7,161 nucleotides of DNA from Candidatus Roizmanbacteria bacterium. Lineage in GTDB: Bacteria; Patescibacteriota; Microgenomatia; UBA1406; GWC2-37-13. Both the position numbers and the translations under genes were made by a program. The notes under the pieces are model-generated. The model searched no databases, had not been told where the DNA came from, and saw only the letters and a program-made list of their open reading frames with translations. The stretch is taken from positions 1 through 7,161 of the forward strand of contig JAPLYQ010000079.1 in NCBI GenBank assembly GCA_026395475.1. Reading direction: 5' to 3'. Positions 6,991 through 7,161 of this stretch are shown in pieces; within the stretch, counting starts at the first letter, position 1, and the number at the start of each line of letters is the position of its first letter.

Positions 6991-7072
6991 TAGTTGAATT
7001 AGTCTGAGTTAGTTGAATTGATTGAATTAGTTGGACCAACTCTGACTAATTAAACTAATTTAACCAATTAAA
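6991..7072 (+). repeat. AATT-rich direct and inverted repeats between ftsA and ftsZ
   Basis: Almost the whole 90-base gap is repetitive. The 10-mer TTGAATTAGT occurs at 6994-7003 and 7022-7031, and TAGTTGAATT occurs at 6991-7000 and 7010-7019. Two long imperfect inverted repeats are present: 6991-7012 against 7036-7057 (19 of 22 positions complementary) and 7013-7032 against 7053-7072 (17 of 20). They compete, because the second left arm lies in the loop of the first and the right arms share 7053-7057. A small perfect hairpin, AGTTGG-A-CCAACT (7029-7041), sits in the middle. There is no T-run directly after a GC-rich stem, so it does not look like a classical intrinsic terminator. It may be an RNA structure affecting ftsZ expression, or simply an expanding repeat. 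Confidence 0.7.
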
Positions 7073-7080
7073 CAAAATAT

Positions 7081-7161
7081 ATGCTTATTAAACCCAGTGC
7101 AGGTCAACCAGCTCGAATTAAAGTTATTGGTGTTGGTGGTGGAGGAGGAAATGCTCTTTCC
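7081..7161 (+). CDS. ftsZ: FtsZ, tubulin-like division GTPase, N-terminal fragment
   Basis: Only the first 27 codons lie in the window; the frame runs open to the right edge. After a short leader (MLIKPSAGQPA) comes RIKVIGVGGGGGNALS, the first strand and glycine-rich nucleotide-binding loop that opens nearly every FtsZ. Its position directly after ftsA confirms the call. FtsZ polymerises with GTP into the cytoplasmic ring that FtsA anchors to the membrane. The ATG at 7081 is preceded by an A/T-rich stretch (AAACAAAATAT) with no Shine-Dalgarno site. Unlike the other genes of the cluster, it is not overlapped with or close to its upstream neighbour: 90 bases of repeats separate it from ftsA, which allows separate regulation. 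Confidence 0.93.
   Translation, partial: MLIKPSAGQPARIKVIGVGGGGGNALS

Noticed and set aside
7022..7050. Sigma70-like promoter for ftsZ (TTGAAT with ACTAAT at 17 bases)
   Set aside because: The match is weak and both elements are part of the AATT repeat, so such hits are expected by chance.
6991..7072. CRISPR array or intrinsic terminator in the ftsA-ftsZ gap
   Set aside because: The repeats are short and irregular without unique spacers of constant length, and no GC-rich stem is followed by a T-run.
1..7161. Alternative genetic code with TGA as glycine (as in Gracilibacteria/Absconditabacteria)
   Set aside because: Five full or partial genes end at TGA exactly where the family ends or the next gene begins, and no conserved domain continues through a TGA.

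Overview
The window is 7.2 kb of AT-rich, tightly packed DNA with every gene on the + strand. It carries the 3' half of a bacterial division and cell wall (dcw) cluster. Reading order: the tail of an NYN-domain nuclease-like gene (cut by the left edge), murL, murD (MurD2 type), ftsW, murG, ftsQ, ftsA, and the first 27 codons of ftsZ (cut by the right edge). The standard genetic code fits, because TGA and TAG both close full-length genes. The gene order, the compact single-strand packing, the lack of recognisable Shine-Dalgarno sites and the shortened first glycine loop of MurG suggest a Patescibacteria/CPR genome, perhaps Microgenomates. This is inference; there is no rRNA or other direct taxonomic marker in the window.

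Region 1-366 is the C-terminal part of an NYN/LabA-like protein, probably unrelated in function to the cluster. An 18-base gap follows, with a perfect TATAAT just before the murL start codon; this may begin a leaderless dcw transcript. Region 385-2816 is a translationally coupled pair, murL then murD, joined by an ATGA overlap. The second gene has MurD2-like signatures. Together they point to the alternative D-glutamate route: MurD2 adds L-Glu to UDP-MurNAc-L-Ala, and MurL then epimerises the terminal L-Glu to D-Glu, so glutamate racemase is not needed for the wall precursor. This is the most interesting feature of the window.

Region 2813-5029 holds ftsW (SEDS glycosyltransferase) and murG (lipid II-forming GlcNAc transferase). 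Region 4989-6990 holds ftsQ and ftsA, and ftsZ starts at 7081. The murC, murB and ddl genes that often lie between murG and ftsQ are absent; murG and ftsQ overlap instead. Precursor synthesis (MurD2, MurL), lipid II synthesis (MurG), septal polymerisation (FtsW), and divisome scaffold and ring (FtsQ, FtsA, FtsZ) are thus encoded in one likely operon.

The only sizeable gap within the cluster is the 90 bases between ftsA and ftsZ. It is filled with AATT-rich direct repeats and long imperfect inverted repeats that can pair in two competing registers, which makes it a candidate site for separate control of ftsZ.
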